Shown in pieces: positions 16,944-25,315 of a DNA stretch of 64,000 nucleotides. The translations under genes and the position numbers were made by a program. The notes below the pieces were generated by a model. The model searched no databases and was not told the DNA's origin. It saw only the letters and a program-made list of their open reading frames with translations. Where the stretch lies: NCBI GenBank assembly GCA_964513445.1, contig CAZEMM010000001.1, positions 1 through 64,000 of the forward strand, given 5' to 3'. This DNA comes from Butyricicoccus_A sp964513445 (GTDB lineage Bacteria > Bacillota > Clostridia > Oscillospirales > Butyricicoccaceae). Every line of letters starts with the position of its first letter. Position 1 is the stretch's first letter.

Positions 16944-17002
16944 GATGTCATTCCCTGCCTTCCAGCATAACCGTAATAATTTGCCGCCTTTACGACGTTT
17001 TT

Positions 17003-17031
17003 AGATTACCATATTTCCACCTTGAAAACAA
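17003..17031 (-). promoter_or_regulatory. Probable sigma-A promoter of spo0A
   Basis: Minus-strand TTGTTT and TAATCT with 17 bp between, about 60 bp before the start codon. A sigma-H-like motif (AGGATT and GGAAA about 13 bp apart, near 17036-17062) lies just upstream. The rest of 17063-17303 shows nothing I can name. Confidence 0.5.
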
Positions 17032-17303
17032 TCTGTTTTTTCCATTTATTTATAACAATCCTTCGCGCAATAACGACATTTATACGGCATTTTTCTCAGT
17101 TTTTTGTCACTTTTTGCTGGTTTTAGCCGAAGATGGGAAAATCCAGCATTCAGCATGAAATCAATATTTTTGAACCGTCCGGCCCGCAATCCGCCGCCCA
17201 GCGCGTAAAAGCGATGCAATCTGTTCAAAATTCCTTCGGCTATTGCCCGCACAGTACGGTTTCGACAGCACCTGTAATGTTCCATCGCAGCGCGTCGAAA
17301 CGA

Positions 17304-17330
17304 CAAAAAGGGCAGATCGCGTGATCTGCC
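17304..17330 (-). terminator. Intrinsic terminator after spoIVB
   Basis: Perfect 8-bp stem (ggcagatc / gatctgcc) with a 4-nt loop, followed on the minus strand by CTTTTTG. Confidence 0.8.
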
Positions 17331-17360
17331 AAAAATGCTGGATTTGGAAAGCCAATACGT

Positions 17361-18353
17361 CTACTGGGCGAGCATCGTGTCAATAAAAATACCATAGCCC
17401 CTCGTCGGGTCGTTGACCAGCACATGCGTCACGGCACCGGCCAGCTTGCCGTCCATCAGGATCGGGCTGCCCGACATACCCGGCACAATGCCGCCGGTTT
17501 TCGCCAACAGCGTTTCGTCGGTTACGCGAATGGTGAGTGAGCGCCCGTCCTGCGCTGTCCAATCTGTTTTTTCAATCTCAATGTCATACAGCGCCGGCTC
17601 ACTGCCGTCCACGCATGTGAGCATCTGCGCCGCACCGGTGTGCACCTCATCCTGCGACGCTGTCTCGACCGCCGTAGACGTGTCCAGCAGTGCACCGTCT
17701 TGCAGCGTGCCAAAAATGCCGCACGGTGTATTGTCCTCCAGCTGTCCCAGCTCGGTCGTAAAATCGTATGAGCCAATCAGCTCACCCGGCGTGCCAGCCT
17801 CGCCTGCCATTACGCCGACCACCTCTGCCGGAACTATCGCGCCGGTATCCAGCGGCAGCAGCACGCCGCTGTCCACATCGCTGACCGGATGACCGAGCGC
17901 GCCGAACGCGTCTGTTTGTGGATCGGCATACGTCAGCGTACCGATGCCCGCCATGCTGTCGCGCACAAGCAAGCCGATCTGATACGCGCCGTCACTGCGG
18001 CTCTGCACGGGCTGCACTGTCACCTCGATGGGCACATCTCCGCGCAGTCCAGTTAGCGCAACCGGCTCGCCGCCGCCCTGTTGGACCAGCTGCGCCAGCT
18101 GGTCGCTCGATGAGATGTCCTGTCCATTGGCCGTTTGCAGGATATCGCCGCGCTCCAAGCCTGCCTGCGCGCCCGGACAAACCGCGCCCGCTGCGCTCTC
18201 GACCTCATTCATGGACGAGATCACGACGCCGCTCGCCGTCATGCGCACACCAACCGGAACGCCAAGCGGCACCAGCCACGCCGCCCGCGCCGCGCCAGCA
18301 GACAGCAGGATGACAACCATGCTGCAAACCGTCAATTTCCATTTTTTTCGCAT
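17361..18353 (-). CDS. spoIVB: SpoIVB serine peptidase
   Basis: A 330-residue S55-family protease. It has an N-terminal membrane anchor or signal (residues 8-26), a PDZ domain (about 85-150, GLERGDILQTANGQDISS) and the catalytic domain with His in FGALGHPV and Ser in GMSGSPI. SpoIVB is secreted from the forespore and cleaves SpoIVFA to activate pro-sigma-K processing. The start at 18353 follows gggagagg; a frame 42 codons longer has no ribosome site. It lies upstream of spo0A in the conserved order. Confidence 0.95.
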   Translation of the reverse strand: MRKKWKLTVCSMVVILLSAGAARAAWLVPLGVPVGVRMTASGVVISSMNEVESAAGAVCPGAQAGLERGDILQTANGQDISSSDQLAQLVQQGGGEPVALTGLRGDVPIEVTVQPVQSRSDGAYQIGLLVRDSMAGIGTLTYADPQTDAFGALGHPVSDVDSGVLLPLDTGAIVPAEVVGVMAGEAGTPGELIGSYDFTTELGQLEDNTPCGIFGTLQDGALLDTSTAVETASQDEVHTGAAQMLTCVDGSEPALYDIEIEKTDWTAQDGRSLTIRVTDETLLAKTGGIVPGMSGSPILMDGKLAGAVTHVLVNDPTRGYGIFIDTMLAQ

Positions 18354-18506
18354 TGCATCCTCTCCCTTCAATGTTAGATTGACCGAAAGTGCGCGGATGC
18401 ATCCGTGCGTTTCTCTGGCTGCACGTGCAGCGACTGGGTGCCGCGCTGCGACACGACCTGTGGCGGAAAAGTGAGACAACGCCTGACAAGTATTGGTTTT
18501 TTTGCA

Positions 18507-19433
18507 CTATTTTCCAGATAAGCGCAATATCAGATATACGCTGTACGCGGCATAGCACAGCATACACATCGCGCCCTCCGCACGCGTTGTAATGCGGCCG
18601 GATTTCGCCACGGCAAACAGCAGCACAGCAGCTGCAAGCAGCAGGACGGTGTCGGTCACCAGCTCCGCCGCCGCGGCGATCGGGGAGAGAACTGCTGTGG
18701 CGCCCAAAATAAACAGAATATTAAACAGACACGAGCCGATCGCGTTGCCCACCGCAATGCCGGAATCACCCTTTCGGGCTGCTGCGACAGAGGTGACAAG
18801 CTCCGGCAGCGAGGTACCGATGGCGACGATGGTCAGGCCAATCAGAGCGTCGCTCATGCCCCATGCGGCGGCAACTGCACTCGCGTTTTGCACGACCATC
18901 TGCCCGCCCAGTACAACCCCGGCAAGGCCGATGACCATACAGCCCACGGCACGCCACACAGAGCATTTCTCCTGCTGCGGCTCTGTACGGCTGTCACGCG
19001 CATGACGAAGGATTATGAACAGGTACAATCCCATCCCGAGCAGCAGCAGTACGCCGTCAATGCGGGATAACCCGCCGTCAACGATCAAAAGCAACAGCAG
19101 CAACGTGACCGTGATATTCCAGCACATATCTCGCTTTAAAATATCCGGATCCGAGCGGATCGGCGCGAGACACGCGCACACGCTGATGACCACAAGCAGA
19201 TTAAACAAATTGGAGCCGACAATATTCGCCAGCGAAATGTCGCTGTTGCCCACCAACCCCGCTGTGATACTGACTGCGGCCTCCGGCGCGCTTGTACCCA
19301 TCGAAACAATGGTCAGGCCAATGATGACCGATGGTACGCGCAGCAGGCGCGCAAGCGATGATGCCCCATCCACAAACACATCCGCGCCCTTAATCAAAAG
19401 CAAAAAACCAATCAACAGCCAAACATATATCAT
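18507..19433 (-). CDS. CaCA family cation antiporter under manganese riboswitch
   Basis: A 308-residue Na+/Ca2+-exchanger-like membrane protein with about 10 helices and two inverted alpha repeats, seen in IGLTIVSMGTSAPEAAVS and IGLTIVAIGTSLPELVTS. The linker is short (RHARDSRTEPQQEK). The start at 19433 follows GGAGG; a start 9 codons further up lacks a site. The leader carries a yybP-ykoY aptamer and an overlapping terminator (19472-19611), so the physiological substrate is probably Mn2+ export rather than Ca2+. That is inference from the RNA element, supported by known yybP-ykoY control of Mn2+ exporters. Confidence 0.93.
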   Translation of the reverse strand: MIYVWLLIGFLLLIKGADVFVDGASSLARLLRVPSVIIGLTIVSMGTSAPEAAVSITAGLVGNSDISLANIVGSNLFNLLVVISVCACLAPIRSDPDILKRDMCWNITVTLLLLLLIVDGGLSRIDGVLLLLGMGLYLFIILRHARDSRTEPQQEKCSVWRAVGCMVIGLAGVVLGGQMVVQNASAVAAAWGMSDALIGLTIVAIGTSLPELVTSVAAARKGDSGIAVGNAIGSCLFNILFILGATAVLSPIAAAAELVTDTVLLLAAAVLLFAVAKSGRITTRAEGAMCMLCYAAYSVYLILRLSGK

Positions 19434-19471
19434 ATCCGTTTCCTCCATCCAGATCAGCATCCGCTCGGGTG

Positions 19472-19611
19472 CAAAAAACGAGACTTTTATTGCACCGCAA
19501 ACAGTGCAATAAAAGTCTCGTTACATACAAATGTATCCATACCGACCGGCTGATTTCGCGTGATGACGACCGGTATACCATGTCTCTATGGAAACTACTC
19601 CCTCATATTGT
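19472..19611 (-). promoter_or_regulatory. yybP-ykoY (Mn2+) riboswitch with overlapping terminator
   Basis: Read on the minus strand, the leader contains the three conserved blocks of the yybP-ykoY aptamer: GGGAGTAG (19595-19602), GTCGTCATCACG (19559-19570) and CGAGACTTTT (19511-19520). P1 can form between CAATATGAG and CTTTTATTG. The 3' block is also the 5' arm of a perfect 17-bp stem (19504-19520 with 19479-19495) followed by TTTTTTG, a strong terminator 45 nt before the start codon. Ligand binding would hold the 3' block in P1 and stop terminator formation, so Mn2+ should turn the antiporter on. The family is established; the switch logic is deduced from the pairing. Confidence 0.88.
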
Positions 19612-19617
19612 TTTTAT

Positions 19618-19646
19618 ATGGTATCACAGCTCCGCACCGCTGTCAA
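19618..19646 (-). promoter_or_regulatory. Sigma-A promoter of the riboswitch-antiporter unit
   Basis: Minus-strand TTGACA, 17 bp, TACCAT. Transcription would begin just ahead of the aptamer. Confidence 0.8.
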
Positions 19647-19689
19647 ACAAAATTATTTTACATATTTTCCCATAATCAGCGATCATGCA

Positions 19690-19718
19690 TTGTAAATACT
19701 CGCAAAATTTGGTATAGT
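19690..19718 (+). promoter_or_regulatory. Sigma-A promoter of the SLOG gene
   Basis: TTGTAA, 17 bp, TATAGT. It is divergent from the antiporter promoter, about 43 bp apart. Confidence 0.65.
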
Positions 19719-19765
19719 GAATGGTAACACAAGCGGTTCACGGGATTATTGGAGGTGTATGTATC

Positions 19766-20158
19766 ATGCGTGTTGCAATTGTTGGCTCCCGCTCGGTTTC
19801 TATGGAGGCTTACCCGGAGATCGTGCCGTTCGTACCCAAGAGAGCGGCAGTGATTGTCTCCGGCGGTGCAGACGGCGCAGACGAGCTGGCGCGCGTCTAT
19901 GCGCAGGAGCATGAACTGGCGCTGGATATCATCCGCCCCAATTACGCGCGCTTTCGCAAAAGCGCCCCGTTGCTGCGCAATTTGGAAATCGTGCGGCGCA
20001 GCGACTATGTCCTGGTGCTGTGGGACGGGAAATCCCGCGGCACCGCGCATGTCATCAATACATGTATCAAGGAATATACGCCTGTGCGTGTGCTGCTCAT
20101 CCGCGACGGCAAGCTCGTACAGACGCTGTTCGGCCAACAGGACGGGCGGCTGTTCTGA
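19766..20158 (+). CDS. Small SLOG-family protein
   Basis: A 130-residue Rossmann-like protein of the SLOG superfamily (DprA/LOG/YspA-related). It shows MRVAIVGSR, then VSGGADGADELAR, the GG-X-GAD nucleotide-binding loop, LDIIRPNYARF and a DYVLVLWDGKSRGTAHV strand-loop typical of these proteins. Members bind nucleotides and often act in stress or nucleotide signalling; this stand-alone form has no assigned function. The start at 19766 follows ggaggt. It has its own promoter and terminator and is divergent from the Mn2+-controlled antiporter. Confidence 0.82.
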   Translation: MRVAIVGSRSVSMEAYPEIVPFVPKRAAVIVSGGADGADELARVYAQEHELALDIIRPNYARFRKSAPLLRNLEIVRRSDYVLVLWDGKSRGTAHVINTCIKEYTPVRVLLIRDGKLVQTLFGQQDGRLF

Positions 20159-20181
20159 CGTATCCCTTCGTCCCAACAAAA

Positions 20182-20236
20182 AGCCATCCGCGCTGCCGGA
20201 CATCGGGTCTGGCGACAAACGGATGGCTATTTTTAT
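20182..20236. terminator. Bidirectional intrinsic terminator
   Basis: Nine-base-pair outer stem (agccatccg / cggatggct) with atttttat on the plus side and TTTTTGTTG on the minus side, between converging genes. Confidence 0.8.
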
Positions 20237-20260
20237 GTCTTTTTACAGATGAGTCCCGGA

Positions 20261-21262
20261 TTACTTGTTCATCGCAGCCGCAACGTCAACCGCAACAGCA
20301 ACGGAAGCGCCAACCATCGGGTTGTTGCCCATGCCGAGGAAGCCCATCATCTCTACGTGCGCCGGAACAGAGGACGAGCCTGCAAACTGTGCGTCGGAAT
20401 GCATACGACCCATCGTATCGGTCATGCCGTAGGAAGCGGGGCCTGCCGCCATGTTATCCGGATGCAGAGTGCGGCCTGTGCCGCCGCCGGAGGCAACGGA
20501 GAAGTACTTCTTGCCCTGAAGCACACATTCCTTCTTGTAGGTGCCGGCGACCGGATGCTGGAAGCGGGTCGGGTTGGTCGAGTTGCCCGTGATGGAAACA
20601 TCAACACCCTCATGATGCATGATCGCAACGCCCTCGCGAACATCATCCGCACCGAAGCAGCGAACCTTGGAGCGTTCACCGTTAGAATACGCAATTTCCT
20701 GTACGACCTTCAAATCGCCGGTATAGTAATCAAATTGCGTCTGTACATAAGTAAAGCCGTTGATACGGGAAATGATCTGTGCGGCATCCTTGCCCAGACC
20801 GTTGAGGATAACGCGAAGCGGCTCCTTGCGCGCCTTGTTTGCGGAACGCGCCAGACCGATTGCACCCTCAGCGGCTGCGAACGACTCATGCCCTGCCAGG
20901 AATGCAAAGCACTTCGTCTCCTCGCGCAGCAGCATTGCCGCCAGATTGCCATGGCCGATGCCGACCTTGCGGTCATCTGCGACAGAACCCGGGATACAAA
21001 ATGCCTGCAGGCCGATGCCGATTGCCTCGGCAGCCTCCGGTGCAGTCTTGACGCCCTTCTTGATCGCAATTGCCGCGCCAACGGTATATGCCCAGCATGC
21101 GTTTTCAAACGCGATCGGCTGCACCGAGCGAACTGTCGCTGCCGGGTCGATGCCCTTATCCTTGCAGATCTCCGCGCATTCCTCTACGCTGGAGATGCCG
21201 TACTCTGCGAGGACACCATTGATCTTGTCAATTCTTCTCTCGTAACTTTCAAATAAAGCCAT
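20261..21262 (-). CDS. GGGtGRT protein
   Basis: A 333-residue member of the GGGtGRT family, named from its invariant motif, present here as VASGGGTGRTLHPDNM. The protein looks soluble with conserved Cys and Gly-rich loops (FENACWAYTVGAA, GHGNLAAMLLREE, HHEGVDVSITGNSTNP). The family is restricted mainly to anaerobes and its function is not established. Strong ribosome site gaggagg. It begins 18 bp behind a NifU-like scaffold gene on the same strand, so the two are one operon and likely work on the same, possibly iron-sulfur-dependent, process. Confidence 0.95.
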   Translation of the reverse strand: MALFESYERRIDKINGVLAEYGISSVEECAEICKDKGIDPAATVRSVQPIAFENACWAYTVGAAIAIKKGVKTAPEAAEAIGIGLQAFCIPGSVADDRKVGIGHGNLAAMLLREETKCFAFLAGHESFAAAEGAIGLARSANKARKEPLRVILNGLGKDAAQIISRINGFTYVQTQFDYYTGDLKVVQEIAYSNGERSKVRCFGADDVREGVAIMHHEGVDVSITGNSTNPTRFQHPVAGTYKKECVLQGKKYFSVASGGGTGRTLHPDNMAAGPASYGMTDTMGRMHSDAQFAGSSSVPAHVEMMGFLGMGNNPMVGASVAVAVDVAAAMNK

Positions 21263-21279
21263 GATGCTATGTCCTCCTC

Positions 21280-21972
21280 TTACTCTACACGTGGGTCGAT
21301 AATCTTAACAGCCTCAGCGTAGCGGCCATAGCTGTTGGTATTCTGCTTCATTGCCTCAGCCGGCTCGACACCCTTGCGGATGGCCTCCATCATCTTTCCA
21401 AGATGAACAAACTCATAGCCGATGACCTGATTGTCCTTATCCAGACCGAGATGGGTGACATAGCCCTCTGCCATTTCCAGATAACGTGTGCCCTTTGCCT
21501 TGGTGCCGTACATCGTGCCAACCTGGCTTCTCAGGCCCTTGCCGAGATCCTCAAGACCGGCTCCGATCGGCAAACCGTTTTCAGAAAATGCAGTCTGCGT
21601 ACGGCCATAGACGATCTGCAAAAACAGCTCGCGCATTGCTACATTGATCGCATCACATACCAAGTCGGTATTCAGTGCCTCCAGCAGGGTCTTGCCCGGC
21701 AGGATCTCCGATGCCATTGCCGCGGAATGCGTCATGCCGGAGCAGCCGATGGTTTCAATCAGCGCTTCCTCAATAATGCCTTCCTTGACATTGAGGGTCA
21801 GCTTACAGGCACCCTGCTCCGGTGCGCACCAGCCAATGCCATGCGTCAGGCCGCTGATGTCCTTGATTTCCATTGCCTGTGTCCACTTGCCCTCCTGCGG
21901 AATGGGCGCCGGGCCATGATATGCGCCCTTAGCTACCGGACACATGTTTTCCACTTCTACGGAATAAATCAT
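21280..21972 (-). CDS. Iron-sulfur cluster assembly scaffold (NifU-like) protein
   Basis: A 230-residue protein. The central part carries NifU/IscU-like features: EQGACKLTLNVKEGIIEEA, ETIGCSGMTHSAAMASEIL and a LNTDLVCDAINVAMRELF helix. The N-terminus MIYSVEVENMCPVAKGAYHGPAPIP is typical of the form that accompanies GGGtGRT proteins. The expected third scaffold cysteine is not in the usual place, so cluster binding may differ from IscU. It is the first gene of the two-gene operon; gaaagg precedes the ATG and a near-consensus promoter lies 145 bp upstream. Confidence 0.88.
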   Translation of the reverse strand: MIYSVEVENMCPVAKGAYHGPAPIPQEGKWTQAMEIKDISGLTHGIGWCAPEQGACKLTLNVKEGIIEEALIETIGCSGMTHSAAMASEILPGKTLLEALNTDLVCDAINVAMRELFLQIVYGRTQTAFSENGLPIGAGLEDLGKGLRSQVGTMYGTKAKGTRYLEMAEGYVTHLGLDKDNQVIGYEFVHLGKMMEAIRKGVEPAEAMKQNTNSYGRYAEAVKIIDPRVE

Positions 21973-22115
21973 AGTTTTTTTCCTTTCCTGATATGAATTT
22001 TTTCCTCATCAAAGCGAGAAGGAAAAGACCAGCCAAATCAAATTGCGATTTTACCAAGACGCGCTGAGCAAATTCCCTGCGCGTTTGACAAAAAATCATC
22101 ATTCACTTCAGCGTT

Positions 22116-22144
22116 ATTTTACCATGTGCCACAATATTTGTCAA
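22116..22144 (-). promoter_or_regulatory. Sigma-A promoter of the NifU-like/GGGtGRT operon
   Basis: Minus-strand TTGACA, 17 bp, TAAAAT. The leader to the start codon is about 135 nt; I see no known riboswitch in it. Confidence 0.8.
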
Positions 22145-22269
22145 CCGCCGACGCCGCCGTATACTGTCCCGTAAAGTGCGCAAATTGATGCGTTTTTCCC
22201 GTGTTTTTTGCGTTTTTCCCGCAAAAAATACTCACCATCATCAAGCAACTGCACACAAAGCTACCCAAT

Positions 22270-22303
22270 CAAACACAAAACAGGGAGCGAACGCGTCGCT
22301 CCC
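22270..22303 (-). terminator. Intrinsic terminator
   Basis: Perfect 8-bp stem (gggagcga / tcgctccc) followed on the minus strand by TGTTTTGTGTTTG. It ends the SorC regulator gene. Confidence 0.75.
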
Positions 22304-22326
22304 TCCATATCGAAAAAATTTTTGAT

Positions 22327-23259
22327 CTACACGTAATTCCATTCATCCGCCATTACAGCGTCTACCAGCGTCTCTCTGGCGAACAAATGCGTCAGCAATC
22401 CGGTGCGTAACGCGCCGGCCAGCGTACGCGGACTGACATCTGCTGCGCAGAGGCCTATAACCTCGCGGCAACGCGACAGCTTATCCAGCGGAATGTGAAT
22501 CGTGCGCTCCGTATCCGGATGCAGGATACGCCCGTTCATATCGAACGGATAGGCGACCATGTGACCCGCTGTCATCGTGTCATGCTGATGCGGAAGCTCG
22601 ATCTCCGTTGCCGTGGCGAGCTCATGAATGCCAACCAGAGCGACATCCAAATGATCCCATTGCTCTGCGATCAAGCGATAATGGCTCGTCCTGCACAGCA
22701 GGTTGTACTCTATCTCATCTGCTGGAAAAGCGGGTGTGAATAGAAATTTCGGCTGTGCGCACAGTCCTGCGGCGATGATACGCACGTTTTCATCCGTATG
22801 ATAATGCCGGGACACGGCGCTTCCATTTCCGACAAGCGGACATACCGTCCGTACCGTCGTGCGGTGCGGGGGCATACGCTCTAACAGCGCCGTTAGCGCT
22901 CCGATGATCGCGCCCCAACCGATCCCCAGCGTCTCAGCCCGCTCCGACTCAATGAACTGAAGCAAATGCTTGACGAGATTGTAGTCGATCAGACTGTTGC
23001 TTTCTTCTTCCGCGATTAGCTCTCCGCCCTCCAATCCATAGCGCTGACACAGACGCGTAAATAACGCATCCGTATCGCACTCCGGCTGATGCACCCGAAT
23101 CTCAACAATGCCAAGCTCCCGCGCCTCCCGCAGCATGCGGCTAACCAGCGGGCGGGAAACCTGCATCAAATCCGCGATTTCTCCCTGTGTCCGATTATCT
23201 TCATAGTACATGCGGGCTACCTTGGACAACCGTTCCATTTTGTTCTTTCTGTAATTCAT
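22327..23259 (-). CDS. SorC/DeoR-type sugar-binding transcriptional regulator
   Basis: A 310-residue regulator. The N-terminal helix-turn-helix (LSKVARMYYEDNRTQGEIADLMQVSRPLVSRML) is followed by a sugar-phosphate-binding domain of the SorC type (LGIGWGAIIGALTALL, CPLVGNGS, DVALVGIHEL). The start at 23259 follows gggag; the frame is open 27 codons further but without a ribosome site. Its own promoter (23373-23401) lies upstream. No sugar-catabolic genes are next to it, so its target operon and inducer are unknown. Confidence 0.9.
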   Translation of the reverse strand: MNYRKNKMERLSKVARMYYEDNRTQGEIADLMQVSRPLVSRMLREARELGIVEIRVHQPECDTDALFTRLCQRYGLEGGELIAEEESNSLIDYNLVKHLLQFIESERAETLGIGWGAIIGALTALLERMPPHRTTVRTVCPLVGNGSAVSRHYHTDENVRIIAAGLCAQPKFLFTPAFPADEIEYNLLCRTSHYRLIAEQWDHLDVALVGIHELATATEIELPHQHDTMTAGHMVAYPFDMNGRILHPDTERTIHIPLDKLSRCREVIGLCAADVSPRTLAGALRTGLLTHLFARETLVDAVMADEWNYV

Positions 23260-23372
23260 TGTCCATCTCCCACCTTCAAACGAGGCACGCACCCGCCGCT
23301 CTCTTCCCAATCGATCCACCATACAAAACTCGGCAGGCAATCCGCCCGACGCGAGACCTTTGATTTAGCTTT

Positions 23373-23401
23373 AGTATAGCATTGTTTCACACAAAACGCA
23401 A
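23373..23401 (-). promoter_or_regulatory. Probable sigma-A promoter of the SorC regulator
   Basis: Minus-strand TTGCGT, 17 bp, TATACT. The neighbouring 23402-23700 is AT-rich and holds nothing I can name. Confidence 0.6.
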
Positions 23402-23710
23402 CCGCGCAGTTCGCTTTTTATCAAAATTAATCATTTGAACCGATATCTCCAGCGCTGCAAAATATCCAGAATTTGTCGGTGTTTTTTGCAAAATACGGCT
23501 TATCATTGTCCATTTTTTGTAAATTATTCGAAATTTGTTTTTACCAATGATTTCCGCTTCTCTTCGCAAAATGTAAAAATCCGTTTCCCAGCTGCATCGC
23601 AAACGCAGCATCCATCCTCCGCAGTGCTGCGTATGATATTGTGTGTTGGCATGCATTCCATTTTGCATTGTACATTTGTGCCTCTGTCCGCATTTTTTGT
23701 CTGTTTTTTC

Positions 23711-23739
23711 TTGACAGATATAGTCCGTCATGCTATGGT
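23711..23739 (+). promoter_or_regulatory. Sigma-A promoter of mntP with inverted repeat
   Basis: TTGACA, 17 bp, TATGGT. An inverted repeat (TATAGGAAT at 23739-23747, ATTCCTTATA at 23761-23770, one bulge) starts at the -10 and reaches the ribosome site. It could be an operator or a short hairpin. No yybP-ykoY motif is present here. Confidence 0.7.
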
Positions 23740-23782
23740 ATAGGAATCAATCACGTCGTTATTCCTTATAGGAGTGATATGC

Positions 23783-24343
23783 ATGCAATTTTACGAGCTG
23801 TTTCTGCTTGCGGTCGGTCTGTCCATGGATGCCTTTGCGGTATCCATCTGTAAGGGGCTGTCCGTCCACCGTTATCAGTTGCGTGATTCCGCTGTCATCG
23901 GCCTCTATTTCGGCGGCTTTCAGGCCGGTATGCCACTGCTGGGCTATCTGCTCGGCATGAGCTTCCAACGCTATATTGTCAGCATTGATCACTGGGTCGC
24001 CTTCATCCTGCTGCTGCTCATCGGCCTAAATATGATCCGAGAGGCGCATGGCGAGGCCGAGCAGCTGAGTGCCTCATTCTCCTTCCTCACTATGCTTCCG
24101 CTTGCGGTCGCCACCAGCATCGACGCACTTGCAGTCGGCATAACCTTTGCCTTTTTACAAGTGCACATCCTGCCCGCCATCATCTTTATCGGCTGCACCA
24201 CATTTGTGTTCTCTGCCATAGGGCTGAAAATCGGCAACCTGTTCGGCGCGCGCTACAAGGCGCAGGCCGAGCTGTGCGGCGGCGTTGTGCTGTGTCTTCT
24301 CGGCTGCAAAATTCTTCTTGAGCATCTCGGTATTTTGGGATAA
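23783..24343 (+). CDS. mntP: Manganese efflux pump MntP
   Basis: A 186-residue six-helix MntP exporter. Family motifs are GLSMDAFAVSICKGL in helix 1 and ATSIDALAVGITFA in helix 4, each with the conserved Asp needed for Mn2+ transport; the KG after the first motif is also conserved. The start at 23783 follows AGGAG; a GTG 9 bases upstream is less well placed. It is monocistronic. Together with the riboswitch-controlled antiporter 4 kb away it gives the locus two candidate Mn2+ exporters. Confidence 0.97.
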   Translation: MQFYELFLLAVGLSMDAFAVSICKGLSVHRYQLRDSAVIGLYFGGFQAGMPLLGYLLGMSFQRYIVSIDHWVAFILLLLIGLNMIREAHGEAEQLSASFSFLTMLPLAVATSIDALAVGITFAFLQVHILPAIIFIGCTTFVFSAIGLKIGNLFGARYKAQAELCGGVVLCLLGCKILLEHLGILG

Positions 24344-24399
24344 ACGTTCAATTTGTGCATTGTTCACATCTCTGTCACAATTTGGTTGTATATTGTTTG

Positions 24400-24428
24400 T
24401 TGACACCTTTTCAGGCTGACGATATAAT
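24400..24428 (+). promoter_or_regulatory. Consensus sigma-A promoter of relQ
   Basis: TTGACA, 17 bp, TATAAT: a perfect consensus. The leader to the start is about 135 nt with no recognised element. Confidence 0.85.
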
Positions 24429-24568
24429 GAATAGAGTCAGGCGATATCTGAGACAATACCTCACAATTCAGGCTGCGGCGCTTTCTGTTCGGCTGAAACG
24501 ATACGCCATAGACAAAACTGCGGACGAGCGTTGCCGTCCCGCACAATTTCACCGGAAAGATTTGATTG

Positions 24569-25237
24569 ATGATGAAAGAAACCAATACCGAGACATTCAC
24601 CCAGATGCTTCCGCCGCTCTCCTCTGTACAGCCTTTCCAGCAGCTGATGAATTATTATCGCTGTGCCATTATGGAGGTTGAGACAAAATTCCGCGTTTTG
24701 GATCTGCAGCTTTCTCTCAGCGGCGAGAGCAACCCGATCGAATCGATCAAGACGCGGCTGAAAACGCCGGAAAGCATCATTGGAAAGGCACAAAAGCGCG
24801 GCATCCCACTCACATTGGAGTCGATCGAGGAAAATCTGTTTGACATCGCAGGCGTGCGCGTCATTTGCTCGTTTCAGGATGATATTTACAAGCTGGCGGA
24901 CTGCCTGCTCCAGCAGGATGATATCCGACTGATCGAGCGAAAGGATTACATCGCGTATCCCAAGCCAAACGGCTACCGCAGTTTGCATCTCATCGTGGAG
25001 GTACCCATCTTCCTGCAAAATGAAAAGCGTCTGATGAAGGTCGAGGTACAGCTCCGCACGATTGCAATGGACTTCTGGGCAAGCCTGGAGCACAAGATGC
25101 GCTACAAAAAAGGGATTGACAACTTGGCAAATTACGAGCAGATCGCCTCTCAGCTGCAAATGTGCGCGGAAATGAGCGCGATCCTGGACGCGCAAATGCA
25201 AACCATCCGCAATAAAATTGAACAGGATCTGCCGTAG
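24569..25237 (+). CDS. relQ: Small alarmone synthetase (GTP pyrophosphokinase), RelQ type
   Basis: A 222-residue stand-alone (p)ppGpp synthetase without hydrolase or regulatory domains. The RelA_SpoT core shows DIAGVRVICSFQDDIY, the G-loop KDYIAYPKPNGYRSLHL and VEVQLRTIAMDFWASLEHK with the catalytic Glu. An N-terminal helix and a C-terminal helical tail, needed for tetramers in RelQ/YjbM, are present. Product: pppGpp/ppGpp from ATP and GTP/GDP, a stress signal. The start is either of two adjacent ATGs (24569 or 24572) after ggaaag. Confidence 0.93.
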   Translation: MMKETNTETFTQMLPPLSSVQPFQQLMNYYRCAIMEVETKFRVLDLQLSLSGESNPIESIKTRLKTPESIIGKAQKRGIPLTLESIEENLFDIAGVRVICSFQDDIYKLADCLLQQDDIRLIERKDYIAYPKPNGYRSLHLIVEVPIFLQNEKRLMKVEVQLRTIAMDFWASLEHKMRYKKGIDNLANYEQIASQLQMCAEMSAILDAQMQTIRNKIEQDLP

Positions 25238-25315
25238 CGGCACAAAACGTCTCCAACCCGTCTCTTCCATGCTCCCACTGCGATGGCGCTGATATATCCC
25301 CGTTCAAAAAACAGC

